From Apostichopus japonicus (Eukaryota; Echinodermata; Holothuroidea; Aspidochirotida; Stichopodidae): DNA of 64,000 nt. Positions 63,571 to 64,000 of the stretch are shown one piece after another. The position numbers and the translations under genes were made by a program. The notes below the pieces were generated by a model. The model did no database searches and had not been told where the DNA came from. It saw only the letters and a list, made by a program, of their open reading frames with translations. Every line of letters starts with the position of its first letter. Position 1 is the stretch's first letter. Where the stretch lies: assembly GCF_037975245.1 (NCBI RefSeq), contig NC_092583.1:6897264-6961263 (forward strand). The letters are read 5' to 3'.

Positions 63571-64000
63571 TAGAAAATTCTGGAAATGCCTATCCTGCAA
63601 TTCCTGAGTTACATCAAATGAAAATGTTGTGGGATCTCTCTTTAAAACAGTAATACAAGACTCTCTGGTCCTGGTGATGCATGTATGTATCACCTTAATT
63701 TAGCAAAGAAATGTCTTGTACAGCCAGCAATCACCCCCATCAATAGAAATTGGACAGTTCAGTTTGTAGGGCACAACCTTAATACTATTCAGGGGATTCA
63801 AAATGATTTTTACTCTTTAAAAATTTATGAAACAAGCCGAAAAAGTCGGTGACTCAAGGTGGATAAGGTACTCACACCCCTAAAGTTGATTGTACAGCAG
63901 AAATCAGAGATTCCAGTAACTCTGGTTGAAAACAGCATCTTATCATTGCCTACGAAATATGTATAAATTAATTTGATCACATCTTTTGCTCTGAGGAAAG

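Larger units (their letters stand above)
25928..64000 (+). other. Downstream intron/intergenic span with no recognised exon
   Basis: After the 25890-25927 exon, reading continues from donor GTAAGG to the window edge without an exon that supplies the last C1 cysteine or any phosphatase-like, SH2 or PTB motif. Good donor-like words (for example near 36264, 59471 and 61554) lack a matching acceptor and open phase-0 frame. Stretches not covered by the repeats listed here (about 28000-33900, 34900-38200, 42200-43100, 44100-46600, 46900-48300, 50950-51780, 52400-54300, 58800-64000) are AT-rich sequence in which I see nothing specific beyond short G or C runs. Confidence 0.5.

Noticed and set aside
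63835-63880. A-box-like GTGACTCAAGGTGGATAAGG near the right edge
   Set aside because: No B box follows at the right distance; it may be a truncated SINE but support is too weak.

Overview
The window looks like non-coding, mostly intronic DNA from an animal, most plausibly a marine invertebrate. I suspect an echinoderm or another invertebrate deuterostome, but the sequence does not prove it. It is AT-rich and full of long homopolymer and G/C-rich tracts, minisatellites, tRNA-derived repeats and small DNA transposons. Long open frames are absent outside repeat arrays, and there are no bacterial gene structures or CRISPR arrays.

The only recognisable host gene is on the + strand. Two short exons (24187-24301 and 25890-25927) have good splice sites and compatible phases. 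Together they encode most of an atypical C1 zinc-finger domain (H-x12-C-x2-C-x10-C-x2-C-x4-H-x2-C). The wording around the first ligand (HSFRTKVYK) is most like the N-terminal C1 domain of tensins, the focal-adhesion adaptors. A candidate first coding exon lies 20.6 kb upstream at 3569-3595. It has an ATG in good context, an upstream in-frame stop and a consensus donor, is in phase with the C1 exon, and would give the N terminus MGNCYSLVK, which fits an N-myristoylation signal. The last C1 cysteine and all later domains (phosphatase-like, C2, SH2, PTB in tensins) were not found, so they presumably lie beyond 64000. The downstream 38 kb is then one large intron or intergenic sequence.

Layout. 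1-3568: upstream or 5' region. 3596-24186: putative intron 1, with a 2.4-kb satellite of a ~34-bp monomer showing higher-order structure (7511-9908), a 126-bp tandem duplication and two tRNA-like remnants. 24302-25889: intron 2, with eleven 40-bp repeats. 25928-64000: a G-rich minisatellite, a 21-bp array (33936-34860), a 3-kb element made of ~399/297-bp repeats and studded with AGGTCA half-sites (38271-41329), a 36-bp array, a second higher-order satellite (49503-50920), a ~47-bp array split by a 1.2-kb hAT-like element with a perfect 8-bp target duplication (56032-57228), two other small terminal-inverted-repeat elements (48323-48868, 58387-58738), and two copies of a further MITE-like family.

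All calls are from reading the sequence. No database search was possible, and family names are given only where motifs or termini support them.
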